Assembly (NCBI GenBank): GCA_026708545.1
Contig: JAPOUT010000098.1
Coordinates: 1-51,606, forward strand
Length of the DNA stretch: 51,606 nucleotides
Direction: 5' to 3'
Source: Hyphomicrobiales bacterium
GTDB taxonomy: Bacteria > Pseudomonadota > Alphaproteobacteria > JAPOUT01
Position numbers and translations under genes: made by a program. Shown here in pieces: positions 19,796 through 28,390 of the stretch; within the stretch, counting starts at the first letter, position 1, and every line of letters starts with the position of its first letter. Below the pieces are notes generated by a model, which was not told where the DNA came from, ran no database searches, and worked only from the letters and a program-made list of their open reading frames with translations.

Positions 19796-20263
19796 ATGGA
19801 ACAACAGGCAAGCCTGCGCGATGCCCTTGCTCAGCGTATGAAATCCGCGCTCAAGGAATCGGACAAGCGAACACTCTCAACCACGCGACTCATCCTCGCG
19901 GCCATCAAAGACCGTGACATCGAGGCTCGAACAAAGGGCAAGGAGGGAATCTCCGAAGACGACATTCTCCGGCTGCTGTCAACCATGACAAAGCAGCGCA
20001 AGGAATCCATTGCCTCCTACGAACAAGCAGGCAGAGCCGAGATGGTCAAACAAGAGCAGGAAGAGATCGAGATCATCGCATCCTTCATGCCGAAGCAATT
20101 ATCACCGGAAGAATTAGAAGCTTCAGTAAAAGAGTTAATCGAAAGCCTTGAGGTCACCGGCCTGAAAGACATGGGACGCGTAATGAATGAATTGAAGTCG
20201 CGCTATCCCGGCCGGATGGATCCTTCTAAAGCCATCACCCTCGTGCGCGACTTGCTCCAATAG
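19796..20263 (+). CDS. yqeY: GatB/YqeY domain protein
   Basis: 155 aa protein related to the tail domain of GatB; its precise role is unknown, perhaps tRNA-related. Typical features are the N-terminal helix LRDALAQRMKSALKES, the DRDIEARTKGKEGISEDDIL segment and the C-terminal GLKDMGRVMNELKSRYPGRMD. The ATG at 19796 is chosen as it matches the family start; an in-frame ATG at 19748 adds an unconserved 16 residues. It is first in yqeY-dnaG-rpoD; dnaG starts three bases after its stop. Confidence 0.93.
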   Translation: MEQQASLRDALAQRMKSALKESDKRTLSTTRLILAAIKDRDIEARTKGKEGISEDDILRLLSTMTKQRKESIASYEQAGRAEMVKQEQEEIEIIASFMPKQLSPEELEASVKELIESLEVTGLKDMGRVMNELKSRYPGRMDPSKAITLVRDLLQ

Positions 20264-20266
20264 CAG

Positions 20267-22174
20267 ATGCCCGCCGCCACTTCACGTTTTCCGGCCGCCT
20301 TTATTGAAGAGGTTCGTGCGCGCGCCAACCTCTATGAAGTCGCCGGACGCTACGTCCAGTGGCATGCGGGAAAGTCCAACCCCTCTCGGCGCGATTGGTG
20401 GGCATGCTGCCCCTTCCACCATGAAAAAACCCCAAGCTTCCACGTTGACGAAGCCAAGGGTTTCTACTACTGCTTCGGCTGCCAGGCCAAGGGCGATGCT
20501 GTCTCCTTTGTCATGGAAGTGGAGAGGTTGTCCTACCCCGAAGCAATCAAGTCTCTCGCCTCGCGCTTCGGCATCCCGCTTCCCGAGATAACTCCGGAAG
20601 TCATTGAGCGGGAAGAACAGGAGCAAAAACAACGTGAGAAAATTCGAAAAACCCTTGAGGCCGCGCAAGATTTTTTCGTCCGGCAATTACGCAAGCAATC
20701 AGGTGAATCCGCGCAAGAACATCTGCTCGGACGGGGCATTAACCGGGAACTGTGGGAACTCTTTGGTCTCGGGTTCGCGCCGCCGGCGAACAAATTGACG
20801 CCGCATCTTGCCGAAAAGGGATTTTCGCAAAAACACATGATTGACGCGGGATTGGTTGCGCTCGGCGAAGGCGACAAAAAACCTTACGAGCGTTTTCGAA
20901 ACCGCATCATCTTTCCCATACATGACACACGGGGCGGACTCATCGCTTTCGGCGGACGTGCACTCACCGCCGACGCTCCCGCCAAATACCTCAACTCCCC
21001 GGAAACATTACTGTTTCAAAAACGCAATAATCTCTACAATCTCGCGCGTGCGCGCAAGCCGTCCCAGCAAGCCCAATCCATCATTCTCGTCGAAGGTTAC
21101 ATGGATGTAATTGCCATGACGGCGGCGGGATTCTCCCATACCATCGCACCGCTCGGAACCGCCCTCGGTGCCGAACAAATCGAATTGCTCTGGCGCCTGG
21201 CGCCCGAACCCGTTGTCTGCTTCGACGGCGACAACGCCGGCATCCGCGCCGCGGAACGCGCCGCGCAGCTCGTCCTCGAGCGGCTTAAACCCGGGCATTC
21301 CATGCGATTCGCACTGCTTCCGAAAGAACAAGATCCCGAAGATATTTTGCGGCAATCCGGAACGGAGGCAATGAACCGCCTTTTACAAGGCGCCTGCCCT
21401 CTTGACGAACTGCTCTGGCAGCAGGAACTTTCCCGAAGCGACTGGCACACGCCCGAACGGCGCGCCCGGCTTGAGCAAAGCATCCAACGCCTCGTTGCGC
21501 GCATCCAGGACCACAAAGTTCGCGCCTTCTACCAATCCGCAATGCGAACGCGCGTGCGCAACTTGTTTTTCGGCAGCAAGAAAGAAGCAAGCGCGAGCCT
21601 TTCGGCGCGGCGAAACACCCTGGCCGGAGCATCCGAGCAAACCCGCCGGCGCGTACGGCTCCTCCTCTATCTCGGCGTGCGCTTTCCCGAACTTATCGAA
21701 CGATACGGCGAAGAGCTGAGCGCCCTCGATATCAGCGACCCCGAAGCCGATGCAGTGCGCGACACTCTGCTTGAGGCAGTGGCTTCGGAAGACGCCGCCG
21801 ATTCGGAAATGTTGCTCTCGCGCCTGAAAGAGAAGTCACTGGGCGGGTTGGTCGACGAATTCCAGCGCCGCGACTGGTCATCGCCGATGGTCGCCGAAGG
21901 AGTCCACCGCGACGACTTCACCCTCGAGCAGGGAGACGAACTCTGGCGGCATGTCTATGCCCTGGAGCAAAAGGCCCAAACCCGCCGCAAGGACATTCCG
22001 GACGCAGCCTCCGAACTCGCATCGCTCTGCGGCGACAAGGACAAGCAAGGCGGCGAGGAGACGCCCGAGATCGAATCGCTCTACCAGCGGCTTCGGGACC
22101 TTCACGACGGACTCGCCAAGCCGCAAGGGAGCGAAACCCGCTTTGAATCCGAAAAAACGCATCCGAATCCTTAA
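20267..22174 (+). CDS. dnaG: DNA primase
   Basis: Makes RNA primers at the replication fork; 635 aa, normal length. The N-terminal CHC2-type zinc finger ([12 protein letters not shown] and [11 protein letters not shown], about 43-73) is complete. The polymerase core follows, with the TOPRIM segment [12 protein letters not shown] near residue 275 and the acidic CFDGDNAG near 325. The DnaB-binding C-terminal domain occupies the last 170 residues or so and is less conserved. It sits three bases after yqeY and 68 bases before rpoD, the classical macromolecular synthesis operon. Confidence 0.97.
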   Translation: MPAATSRFPAAFIEEVRARANLYEVAGRYVQWHAGKSNPSRRDWWACCPFHHEKTPSFHVDEAKGFYYCFGCQAKGDAVSFVMEVERLSYPEAIKSLASRFGIPLPEITPEVIEREEQEQKQREKIRKTLEAAQDFFVRQLRKQSGESAQEHLLGRGINRELWELFGLGFAPPANKLTPHLAEKGFSQKHMIDAGLVALGEGDKKPYERFRNRIIFPIHDTRGGLIAFGGRALTADAPAKYLNSPETLLFQKRNNLYNLARARKPSQQAQSIILVEGYMDVIAMTAAGFSHTIAPLGTALGAEQIELLWRLAPEPVVCFDGDNAGIRAAERAAQLVLERLKPGHSMRFALLPKEQDPEDILRQSGTEAMNRLLQGACPLDELLWQQELSRSDWHTPERRARLEQSIQRLVARIQDHKVRAFYQSAMRTRVRNLFFGSKKEASASLSARRNTLAGASEQTRRRVRLLLYLGVRFPELIERYGEELSALDISDPEADAVRDTLLEAVASEDAADSEMLLSRLKEKSLGGLVDEFQRRDWSSPMVAEGVHRDDFTLEQGDELWRHVYALEQKAQTRRKDIPDAASELASLCGDKDKQGGEETPEIESLYQRLRDLHDGLAKPQGSETRFESEKTHPNP

Positions 22175-22242
22175 AACCACTTGAAATATCTACAAACATC
22201 CTACATAAACAAAACGGCAACACTAGCATAGGTCAGAGGTCC

Positions 22243-24162
22243 ATGACAGAAAACGAAACCGATACGAGCAGCAATCTTTCCGGCGACATTGAGGAGGCGT
22301 TGCGCCAAAACGGCGCAAGCGTATCCGAGCATTTCGACGCAATCATTCAAGCGGCAAAAAAACGCGGCGAAGCCGTGCAAGACGAAATCAACCGAATGGT
22401 CGTTCCTGAAGACCGCTCCAACGACAACATCGAGATGATTATCACCGCATTCTCCGAAGCCGGTATTATTGTCGAACCCAGTGGAAACATCGACAGCGAC
22501 AACAGCAGCAGCGGCGACACGGACGAAATTGCCAACGCGGACGACTCCTCCGAAGAAGACAGCAAAGAAACTCCGGTCGCCGCCATTGACCATACAGACG
22601 ATCCCATGCGGATGTATTTGCGCGAAATGGGCGGAGTCTTCCTACTCTCGCGCGAAGGTGAAATCGCCATCGCCAAACGCATTGAATTCGCGCGTTCGGA
22701 AATGCTTGCAGGCCTGTGCGAAAGCCCCCTCACCTTCCAGTCCATCATCATCTGGGCAAAGGAACTCGAAGAAGAAAGAACCCTGTTGCGCGATGTCATC
22801 GACCTTGAGGCTTCCTACGCCGAAGCCTTTGGCACTAAAAAAATCCCCGCCGGCAGCCTCGACTCCGATGCCGACGACAGCAAGGACCCCTCGGGCCTCT
22901 CCTTCAAAAGCATGGAAGACAAACTCAAGCCGAGAGTGTTCAAAGTCTTCGAAAGCATCTCAAACGATTACAAAAAACTCCGGCGCCTCCAGGACAAATC
23001 CGCCGAACTCCAGACCCAAAAACAGCAACTCTCAACCGTACAGCAAAAGCGGTACGACAGCCTCAAACAATCGATCATGGATGCGGTTAACGGCCTGCAC
23101 CTCCATATCAACCGCATCGACAAACTTACGGGCCAACTCCACATCATCAACGGAAAGCTCATCGGTTGGGAAGGCCGGCTGCTTCGGCTTGCCAATGCAC
23201 AAGGCATACCCCGCAAGGTTTTCCTCGAGCAATATCACGGCAACGAACTCGACCCGAACTGGTTGCGCCGGGTGCGCCGGCTATCCGGCAAAGGCTGGAA
23301 AGAATTCGCCGGCACGGAGCGCGATTCCATCAAACTGATACGCAGTGAAATCAGCGCCCTGATAACCGAGACCGGACTCGACATCGGAAGTTTCCGCCGT
23401 CTCGTCCGGCGCGTCCAGCGAGGCGAGCGCGAAGCGCGCATTGCCAAAAAAGAAATGGTCGAGGCAAACCTGCGCCTCGTCATCTCGATTGCAAAAAAAT
23501 ACACAAACCGCGGCCTGCAATTGATGGATTTGGTCCAGGAAGGAAACATCGGCCTCATGAAGGCGGTCGACAAATTCGAATATCGTCGAGGATATAAATT
23601 CTCGACCTATGCGACATGGTGGATTCGCCAGGCCATCACCCGCGCAATCGCGGACCAGGCGAGAACCATCCGCATTCCCGTCCACATGATCGAGACCATC
23701 AACAAACTCAACAGAGTGGCCCGCCAAATGCTCCACGACATCGGACGCGAACCCACACCCGAAGAGTTTGCCGAAAAGCTCGATATGCCGAAGGAGAAAG
23801 TCCGCAAGGTTCTCAAAATTGCCAAAGAGCCGATTTCGCTTGAAACCCCCGTCGGTGATGAAGACGACAGTTACCTCGGCGATTTTATCGAAGACAAAAA
23901 CGCCGTGCTGCCGTTGGATGCGGCAATACAGTCCAACCTGCGCGAGACAACCACGCTGGTGCTGTCCTCCCTGACGGCACGCGAGGAGCGTGTGTTGCGG
24001 ATGCGTTTCGGCATCGGCATGAGCAGCGACCACACCCTCGAAGAGGTCGGGCAGCAGTTCTATGTCACCCGCGAGCGCATTCGGCAAATCGAAGCGAAAG
24101 CGTTGCGCAAGCTCAAGCATCCCTCGCGCTCGAAAAAATTGCGCAGCTTCCTTGATCACTGA
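22243..24162 (+). CDS. rpoD: RNA polymerase primary sigma factor RpoD (sigma-70)
   Basis: Housekeeping sigma factor, 639 aa. Region 1.1 is near the N-terminus (30-80), followed by an acidic Ser-rich linker (about 85-115). Region 1.2 begins [22 protein letters not shown] large non-conserved insert follows to about 400, then region 2 ([25 protein letters not shown] and the -10 recognition helix [17 protein letters not shown]), region 3 and region 4 ending in [20 protein letters not shown]. The C-terminal [12 protein letters not shown] favours an alphaproteobacterium. Its stop overlaps the ATG of the next cytochrome gene as TGATG. Confidence 0.97.
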   Translation: MTENETDTSSNLSGDIEEALRQNGASVSEHFDAIIQAAKKRGEAVQDEINRMVVPEDRSNDNIEMIITAFSEAGIIVEPSGNIDSDNSSSGDTDEIANADDSSEEDSKETPVAAIDHTDDPMRMYLREMGGVFLLSREGEIAIAKRIEFARSEMLAGLCESPLTFQSIIIWAKELEEERTLLRDVIDLEASYAEAFGTKKIPAGSLDSDADDSKDPSGLSFKSMEDKLKPRVFKVFESISNDYKKLRRLQDKSAELQTQKQQLSTVQQKRYDSLKQSIMDAVNGLHLHINRIDKLTGQLHIINGKLIGWEGRLLRLANAQGIPRKVFLEQYHGNELDPNWLRRVRRLSGKGWKEFAGTERDSIKLIRSEISALITETGLDIGSFRRLVRRVQRGEREARIAKKEMVEANLRLVISIAKKYTNRGLQLMDLVQEGNIGLMKAVDKFEYRRGYKFSTYATWWIRQAITRAIADQARTIRIPVHMIETINKLNRVARQMLHDIGREPTPEEFAEKLDMPKEKVRKVLKIAKEPISLETPVGDEDDSYLGDFIEDKNAVLPLDAAIQSNLRETTTLVLSSLTAREERVLRMRFGIGMSSDHTLEEVGQQFYVTRERIRQIEAKALRKLKHPSRSKKLRSFLDH

Positions 24163-24623
24163 TGAGAATCGCGATTGCCATAACGCTTCTCGCCCTCGGC
24201 GCGGTTTTGCCGGCGGCAATGGCGCAGGAGGGTGACGTTCAAGCGTTGATTGAACAGCGCCATCAAGAAATGAAGGCCAACGGCGGGGCGATGAAACAAC
24301 TCGGCGGAATCTTCCGGGGAGACGCGCCCTACGACCGTGACGCCGTTATCAAGGCCGCGGGGATTCTCTCAAAACATTCGGGAACGGATTCGGCGGCTCT
24401 CTTTCCCGACAACAGCCTCGAGCATTCCAACAGCGATGCACGCATTGAGATTGCCGACAATCGCAAGAGGTTCGAGCAAATCTTCTCCGACTTGAATGCG
24501 GGTAGCAAGGAACTTGCCGACCTTGCGCGCAGCGACGGCAGCGACAAGGAACTGCGTGCCCTGTTTTCGAAAGTTGCAAAGACTTGTTCCGCCTGTCACA
24601 CCGACTTTCGAGCCAAAAACTAA
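24162..24623 (+). CDS. Class II cytochrome c (cytochrome c' type)
   Basis: 153 aa periplasmic four-helix haem protein. A signal peptide with hydrophobic core is at residues 4-17 and likely cleavage follows AMA-Q. The single haem motif CSACH is near the C-terminus (142-146), as in cytochromes c' and c-556. Such proteins bind or relay NO or electrons; the partner is unknown. Start overlaps the rpoD stop (TGATG), so it can be co-translated with rpoD, an unusual neighbour. A di-haem cytochrome gene follows 12 bases later. Confidence 0.9.
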   Translation: MRIAIAITLLALGAVLPAAMAQEGDVQALIEQRHQEMKANGGAMKQLGGIFRGDAPYDRDAVIKAAGILSKHSGTDSAALFPDNSLEHSNSDARIEIADNRKRFEQIFSDLNAGSKELADLARSDGSDKELRALFSKVAKTCSACHTDFRAKN

Positions 24624-24635
24624 ACCGCAAGCATC

Positions 24636-25514
24636 ATGAAACGCCGGCTTCTCCTTTTGGCGTTTGCGGGAGTGGCGGTTGCCGTCGGCGTCGGCGTCTA
24701 CTTGTTTTCCGAGCCGCCCGCAATTCCTCGCGGGGGCGCCAATCTTGAGGGAAATCCGCAACGGGGCGCTTATGTTTTGCGGCTTGCCGGATGCGTCGCC
24801 TGTCACACCAACGAGAAAGAAAACGGCGCCTTTCTCGCCGGAGGCGCCCCCATCAAAACCGGATTCGGAACCTTCCATGCCCCGAACATCACGCCGCATT
24901 TGGAAGAAGGCATCGGTAAATGGAGCCGGGCCGATTTTTTTACCGCCCTGACCGAAGGAACATCGCCCTCCGGCGCGCATTATTATCCCGCATTCCCGTA
25001 TGGTTTCTACGCACGCATGAAAGACCGGGACATCGCCGACCTGTGGGCGGCACTCCGGCAAGTCAAACCCGCCCCAAGCGCAAACGGAAAAACCGAGCTC
25101 GTCTTTCCGTTTTCACAACGCGCATTGCTGAGGCCTTGGCGCAGACTGTTCTTTCATCCCCGGGCAATGCCGTCTCCGGAAGAACGCGGTGCTTATCTCG
25201 TCGAAGGTCCCGGGCATTGTGGGGCGTGCCATACGCCGCGCAACATTCTTGGCGCACTCAAACACGACGGGGCTCTTGCCGGCGCGTATGTGAACGGCGA
25301 GCGAATTCCTCCTATCACTGCCGAAGCGCTGCGGCAAAACGGCTGGAACATTGAAGATATCGTCTTTGCGCTTGAGACCGGCATTACCCCCGAAGGTGAC
25401 GTGCTCGGCGGAAGCATGGGCGAAGTCGTCAACGAAGCGACCTCGCACCTCACACTCGACGACCTTGAGGCCATCGCAACTTATCTGCTCACGGTCGCAC
25501 CGGAACTCAAATAG
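24636..25514 (+). CDS. Di-haem cytochrome c, membrane-anchored
   Basis: 292 aa with an N-terminal signal or anchor (hydrophobic, about 4-24) and two class I haem domains. The first motif is CVACH at 53-57 and the second CGACH at 195-199. Each half has the expected downstream Met-containing segments (FYARMKD near 128; GGSMGEV in the second half). It resembles the cytochrome subunit that takes electrons from periplasmic sugar or alcohol dehydrogenases, or SoxA/thiosulfate-type di-haem proteins. It is likely in one transcript with the cytochrome c' gene upstream. No dehydrogenase gene is adjacent. Confidence 0.9.
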   Translation: MKRRLLLLAFAGVAVAVGVGVYLFSEPPAIPRGGANLEGNPQRGAYVLRLAGCVACHTNEKENGAFLAGGAPIKTGFGTFHAPNITPHLEEGIGKWSRADFFTALTEGTSPSGAHYYPAFPYGFYARMKDRDIADLWAALRQVKPAPSANGKTELVFPFSQRALLRPWRRLFFHPRAMPSPEERGAYLVEGPGHCGACHTPRNILGALKHDGALAGAYVNGERIPPITAEALRQNGWNIEDIVFALETGITPEGDVLGGSMGEVVNEATSHLTLDDLEAIATYLLTVAPELK

Positions 25515-25936
25515 AGTCCTAAGGAGTTCTTGAAGGGAAACGTGATTCTCCACCGGCGGCTTGGGTGGATTAATATGCGCGAAGATGAAGTTGCTTATCA
25601 GAACTTGCCTGCAGGCTTCATTGGCGAGTTTCATAACGCACGAAAACCGCCAGGTGACAAAAGAATTTCGAGAAAAGAGGCGAAAACAGCCTATTCATCA
25701 GGGCAGAAACCCGCCCGTAAACCAAGAGCAGAAGGATTCCGGATAAAAAATCTCCCAAAAACGACACATAATTTTCTTTTCTTGATTGACGGATTGGAAT
25801 CTTTTGGGATAATGGACTTGTTGGCAGGGCGTTATTTTCCCTTACCTCTGACGTCCTACCACTTTTTTAAATAGGAAAGGAAGCAGATGATGTTGCGCCC
25901 CCGTAATCCTGGATTATCTAAACGGGACAGAGTGTA
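25515..25936. other. Gene-poor stretch before the repeat protein
   Basis: No convincing long gene. The readable elements are the sigma-70-like promoter at 25786-25813 and the 16-codon mini-ORF at 25887-25937. A 114-aa plus-strand frame (25530-25874) has no recognisable domain and a poor start, and is treated as chance. Confidence 0.45.
25786..25813 (+). promoter_or_regulatory. Sigma-70-like promoter for the repeat protein
   Basis: TTGACG (25786-25791), 16-base spacer, GATAAT (25808-25813). The expected transcript starts near 25820, leaving about 115 bases before the main ATG. That leader contains the mini-ORF with the strongest ribosome binding site in the region. Confidence 0.5.
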
Positions 25937-25937
25937 A
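25887..25937 (+). CDS. 16-residue mini-cistron coupled to the repeat protein
   Basis: ATG ATG TTG ... GTG TAA encodes MMLRPRNPGLSKRDRV. A good Shine-Dalgarno (AGGAAAGGAAG) lies just upstream. Its stop codon overlaps the ATG of the next gene as TAATG, so ribosomes ending here can restart on the repeat protein, whose own ribosome binding site is weak. It may serve only for translational coupling; the peptide itself is not recognised. Confidence 0.5.
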   Translation: MMLRPRNPGLSKRDRV

Positions 25938-26635
25938 TGCCCAGAAAAAGACGGTCTTGCATCATTGACGGAGTTCGTTATGAATCCGAGTATTCGGCGG
26001 CTAAGGCTCTGGGCATAGGTGTAATGCTATTGAAAAGGCGTCTTGGTTCTTCCAATTTCCCAAACTACATCTCAAAACATCGCAAAAAAGTCAAACGCAA
26101 AAAAATGATTGCATCAAAAATTTCTTGCACCATTAAGGGAGTTAAGTATGCTTCCGTTTCCGATGCTGCCAAGAAGACTGGAGTGAGTGCCTTTAAAATT
26201 TTCAGTCGGTTGAAATCTCTTGATTATCCCGATTATGTTTGCGCCGACATCGAGAAGGCACCAAAACCAACCAAACACAGATACATGGTTGATGGTAAGA
26301 AATACTCCACATTGCAAGAGATTGCCGATATGGAAAAGCTAACCAAGGAACGAATACGGCAAAAGATGAACAGCCCGTCCCATTCCGGATACCGGCGGCT
26401 TTCACCAAGCGGGTCGGTTGCCGACAATACTCCTTCCCCGAAGAAATATCGCAGAAAATCAATGGACAAGTCTTGCACCGTCGACGGGATTCGCTATGAA
26501 TCACAAGAGATCGCTGCCGGGGCTTTAGGACTGGGAGTCGGAACATTGCGATACCGTCTGCGGTCATCCAATTTTCCTACATATGTTTCAAAACACCACT
26601 CGAAAATCAAAGTCAGAAAGAAGCGAGAGATATAA
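25937..26635 (+). CDS. Basic protein with four NUMOD-like helix-turn-helix repeats
   Basis: 232 aa, rich in Lys and Arg. Four units of about 40 residues have the shape C-x-(I/V)-DG-(I/V)-(R/K)Y-x5-AA-x2-LG-x7-RL-x-S-x2-(F/Y)P-x-Y. They lie at 7-48, 63-103, 115-155 and 179-220; units 1 and 4 are the closest pair (SSNFPNYISKH and SSNFPTYVSKH), while unit 3 is divergent. The pattern recalls the nuclease-associated modular DNA-binding domain (NUMOD1 type) of homing endonucleases, but no nuclease domain is present. Likely a DNA-binding accessory protein of mobile origin; the function is unknown. The linkers are highly basic. Confidence 0.7.
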   Translation: MPRKRRSCIIDGVRYESEYSAAKALGIGVMLLKRRLGSSNFPNYISKHRKKVKRKKMIASKISCTIKGVKYASVSDAAKKTGVSAFKIFSRLKSLDYPDYVCADIEKAPKPTKHRYMVDGKKYSTLQEIADMEKLTKERIRQKMNSPSHSGYRRLSPSGSVADNTPSPKKYRRKSMDKSCTVDGIRYESQEIAAGALGLGVGTLRYRLRSSNFPTYVSKHHSKIKVRKKREI

Positions 26636-26724
26636 AGTCGCGGCATTGATTCCTGTGCTTTCCTGTTTCATCAAGGCCGCATCATCATCCGTCCAATCCT
26701 CTAAACCATGTCTCTCCGACGAAT

Positions 26725-26862
26725 TTACGAGTGCTTTTCATAAATTCGCCACATCTCGGCATAGTCCTTCCTCATCTCAACCTTCTTCAAATCCTGCCTG
26801 ATCGCTTCGGCAATGTTTGAAATAATGCCATAGTCATCGTCCCAAAAGAGTTCGTCGTTCAT
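26725..26862 (-). CDS. Small acidic protein (45 aa), unknown
   Basis: MNDELFWDDDYGIISNIAEA then a helical, charged tail. The ATG at 26860-26862 has AGAAGG upstream and overlaps the stop of the preceding minus-strand ORF as ATGA. These two features make it more credible than other tiny ORFs here. No family was recognised. Confidence 0.4.
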   Translation of the reverse strand: MNDELFWDDDYGIISNIAEAIRQDLKKVEMRKDYAEMWRIYEKHS

Positions 26863-27110
26863 TGCACCTTCTCGTCCGTGTGCTTGCCCTTCCGATTCGA
26901 AGGAAGTTCCACAACATCTGCTTTGCACGGTCTCTTGGCAAAATCCAACGAAACGGAAATGCTACCACCGTGAGATTCGGCATTGACATCCGCGCCGCTC
27001 TTTATTGAACAGCCTGCAATGTCTGTTCGGGCACCCGCAAAAACATTAGTTCCGGAGCGGAATCCACCCTGTAATCCGGCGGCAATCAGGGTATCTTCAG
27101 ACCTGTGCAT
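26859..27110 (-). CDS. Small ORF (83 aa), unknown
   Basis: Starts at an ATG about 20 bases beyond the tRNA-Lys CCA end on the same strand and ends by a four-base overlap with the 45-aa ORF. It reads MHRSEDTLIAAGLQGG and later GGSISVSLDFAKRPCK. No Shine-Dalgarno sequence is visible at the start and no domain was recognised. It is kept because of the ATGA overlap. Confidence 0.3.
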   Translation of the reverse strand: MHRSEDTLIAAGLQGGFRSGTNVFAGARTDIAGCSIKSGADVNAESHGGSISVSLDFAKRPCKADVVELPSNRKGKHTDEKVQ

Positions 27111-27128
27111 ATTACATAAAAAGGCTCG

Positions 27129-27204
<76 letters not shown>

Positions 27205-27232
27205 ACGAGCAAGAGCATACCCCCCTTGCATT

Positions 27233-28390
27233 TCAACGCAAGTCGAGATTCGCCGCGGATCCGGCGCCGATACTCTGGTGAACATGCACGTTCATCACAA
27301 GGCCGAACCCGAACAGCATCGCAACAATGGCGGACCCCCCATAGGAAACAAGAGGCAACGGCATTCCGACAACCGGAATTAAGCCCGTCACCATCGCAAT
27401 GTTGCTAAACGCATGGAGGAAAAAGTTAACCCCCAGGCCCATCGCAAGCATGCGCCCGAAATGCGAACTGCTGCGCTTCGCAATTAAAAACATAAACAAA
27501 AGCACAATGGAATATAAAAGCATCAGTCCAAGCGAACCCATCAAACCTATCTCTTCGGCAAGCACCGTGAAGATGAAGTCGGTCTCTTTTTCCGGAAGGA
27601 AATCGAGGTGGTTTTGCGTGCCGCCGAGATAACCGTGCCCGAACACGCCGCCCGAACCCAGCGCAATCTTCGATTGCAGGATGTGATACCCCGCTCCCAT
27701 AGGGTCCTGCTCGGGATAGAGGAAAGTCAGGACGCGCTGCCGTTGATACGGATGCAGGACAAATTGCCAAATGAACGGCAGGCTCATAAGCCCGAGCAAT
27801 ATCGCAGAGATGAAGTAGCGATAGCGGACGCCGGCAAGAAACAAAATGCCGACCCCCAGCAGCATCGTCAAAATCGCGGTGCCGAGATCGGGCTGCCGAA
27901 GCAACAACACAATCGGCAGCGCTATCAATGCCAGCGGGACAATCATGGAAGAAAACCTGATAATTCTCTCGGCGGGAAGGTCGTGATAGTAACGTGCGAG
28001 AGCGAGAACAAGCGCAATCTTCATCGGCTCGGAAGGTTGCAACGAAAAAATTGCAACATCCAGCCACCTCTGCGCTCCCATGCTTTGATAACCGACAAAC
28101 TCGACAAGAAAAAGCGTCCCGAGCATAAAAAAATAAAACGGATAGGCTATCTTAATCCAAATCCTTATATCGACGAGCACGGCGAGCAGAAGCAACCCCA
28201 TTCCGATGGACAAGCGCGAAATCTGCGCCCAGCCGCGATGCTCCATCGAACCTCCGGCGGTCGAATACAGCATCAGCACGCCGATGCTCGCAATCAACAC
28301 AAGCACCAAAAGAAAAACGTAATTAAGGGCGGCGAGTTTATCAAAAAAGGAGACCCTGCGGCCGAAAGCACGGAATATAACCGCTATCAT
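27233..28390 (-). CDS. rodA: Rod-shape peptidoglycan glycosyltransferase RodA
   Basis: SEDS-family membrane glycosyltransferase that polymerises lipid II with PBP2 in the elongasome; 385 aa from ATG 28390. About ten hydrophobic helices are present, and the signature VGMPLPLVSYGGSAIVAMLFGFGL is near the C-terminus. The essential-region Asp-containing loop QPSEPMKIALVLALARYYHD is near 110-130. A longer start at 28516 lies inside mrdA and is rejected. The ATG overlaps the mrdA stop as ATGA. Confidence 0.95.
   Translation of the reverse strand: MIAVIFRAFGRRVSFFDKLAALNYVFLLVLVLIASIGVLMLYSTAGGSMEHRGWAQISRLSIGMGLLLLAVLVDIRIWIKIAYPFYFFMLGTLFLVEFVGYQSMGAQRWLDVAIFSLQPSEPMKIALVLALARYYHDLPAERIIRFSSMIVPLALIALPIVLLLRQPDLGTAILTMLLGVGILFLAGVRYRYFISAILLGLMSLPFIWQFVLHPYQRQRVLTFLYPEQDPMGAGYHILQSKIALGSGGVFGHGYLGGTQNHLDFLPEKETDFIFTVLAEEIGLMGSLGLMLLYSIVLLFMFLIAKRSSSHFGRMLAMGLGVNFFLHAFSNIAMVTGLIPVVGMPLPLVSYGGSAIVAMLFGFGLVMNVHVHQSIGAGSAANLDLR

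Noticed and set aside
25530-25874. Plus-strand ORF (114 aa) after the di-haem cytochrome
   Set aside because: Poor start, no domain, and it is crossed by the likely promoter of the repeat protein.
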